Of a stretch of DNA of 64,000 nucleotides, positions 63,877-64,000 are shown in pieces. Under the pieces are notes generated by a model. That model was not told the DNA's origin and did not search any database. It saw only the letters and a program-made list of their open reading frames with translations. The DNA comes from Aestuariivita sp. GTDB taxonomy: Bacteria; Pseudomonadota; Alphaproteobacteria; Rhodobacterales; Rhodobacteraceae. The DNA lies in the NCBI GenBank assembly GCA_018401465.1, contig JAGYKE010000005.1:1116001-1180000 (forward strand), given 5' to 3'. Both the position numbers and the translations under genes were made by a program. Each line of letters starts with the position of its first letter. The stretch's first letter is position 1.

Positions 63877-64000
63877 CTATTTGCATTTTGAACGACTCAC
63901 CTGCGCGTGCGGAGTGCCGTGAGGGTCGGGCCAGATGTGTTTGTCGGCCTCGAGGGCGTGGTGAATGTCCACGACGCCGCGACCGCAATCGGCACGGGGC
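63877..64000 (-). CDS. Possible C-terminal fragment of a gene entering from the right edge
   Basis: One minus-strand frame is open for 41 codons from the window edge to TAG at 63877-63879. It reads DCGRGVVDIHHALEADKHIW and then PDPHGTPHAQVSR, a protein-like composition with a HALEADKHIW helix. I do not recognise the family. It may be only a chance frame, since another frame of the same strand is also open across the stretch. Confidence 0.3.
   Translation of the reverse strand, partial: PRADCGRGVVDIHHALEADKHIWPDPHGTPHAQVSRSKCK

Noticed and set aside
63782-63988. 68-codon minus-strand frame behind the tRNA gene
   Set aside because: Arg/His/Pro-rich without a ribosome site; the neighbouring frame ending at 63877 looks more protein-like, though also weak.

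Overview
The window is high-G+C alphaproteobacterial chromosome and almost certainly comes from the Rhodobacteraceae (Roseobacter/Rhodobacter group). The evidence is a TCA and ethylmalonyl-CoA pathway supercluster (ccr, ecm, sdhCDAB, mch, mcl2, mdh, sucCDAB, lpd) in the order I know from that family, a luxR-luxI pair next to ccr, a CtrA-type box (TTAA-N7-TTAA), and the small dispersed hairpin elements common in these genomes. Species cannot be named from the sequence.

Layout. 1-2056: the 5' end of a secreted-protein gene cut by the window edge, then a visibly AT-rich two-gene module (unknown protein plus HicA-like small protein) that looks imported. 2225-9920: housekeeping genes: murJ, a rhomboid-fold protein without its catalytic residues, trpS, a glyoxalase-fold protein, a class IV aminotransferase, a DsbA-fold isomerase, a universal stress protein, nfu, tsaB (apparently frameshifted) and rimI. 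10056-14734: a BMP-type nucleoside ABC importer. 14827-18747: TauE/SafE exporter with its TIGR02186 partner, an SDR and a RecD-like helicase. 18789-20422: luxI, luxR and a small overlapping gene behind a CtrA box.

20552-47807 is the metabolic core. Crotonyl-CoA carboxylase/reductase and ethylmalonyl-CoA mutase, with mesaconyl-CoA hydratase and malyl-CoA thioesterase further on, assimilate acetyl-CoA. Succinate dehydrogenase, malate dehydrogenase, succinyl-CoA synthetase and 2-oxoglutarate dehydrogenase with its E3 subunit complete much of the TCA cycle. The sdhCDAB and sucCD-sucAB operons share a 31-bp upstream element made of two TGATCA-centred palindromes exactly 21 bp apart, in the same orientation and at almost the same distance from the first start codon. 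This is a strong candidate for a common TCA-cycle operator.

47988-58710: phospholipid acyltransferase, ftsEX, a zinc-ribbon protein, a TIGR02302 membrane protein, lysA, a small lipoprotein, argH and a TlpA-like thioredoxin. 58711-60258 is an insertion-sequence graveyard (IS1380-like C-terminal and ISAzo13-like N-terminal transposase remnants) around a lower-G+C lipocalin-like gene. 60283-64000: uvrB, an intergenic stretch with a long RNA-like hairpin, an NDUFS4-like complex I accessory subunit, a GNAT acetyltransferase, tRNA-Arg(TCT), and a possible gene fragment at the right edge.

No CRISPR array, rRNA, intact insertion sequence, integrase or biosynthetic cluster was seen. The most original signals are the shared TCA operator, the AT-rich two-gene module, a covarying GANTTTTC-NNN-GAAAANTC hairpin family, the catalytically dead rhomboid, the tsaB/rimI frame break and the structured region upstream of the complex I subunit gene. 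Functions are assigned by reading motifs from memory; no database search was run.
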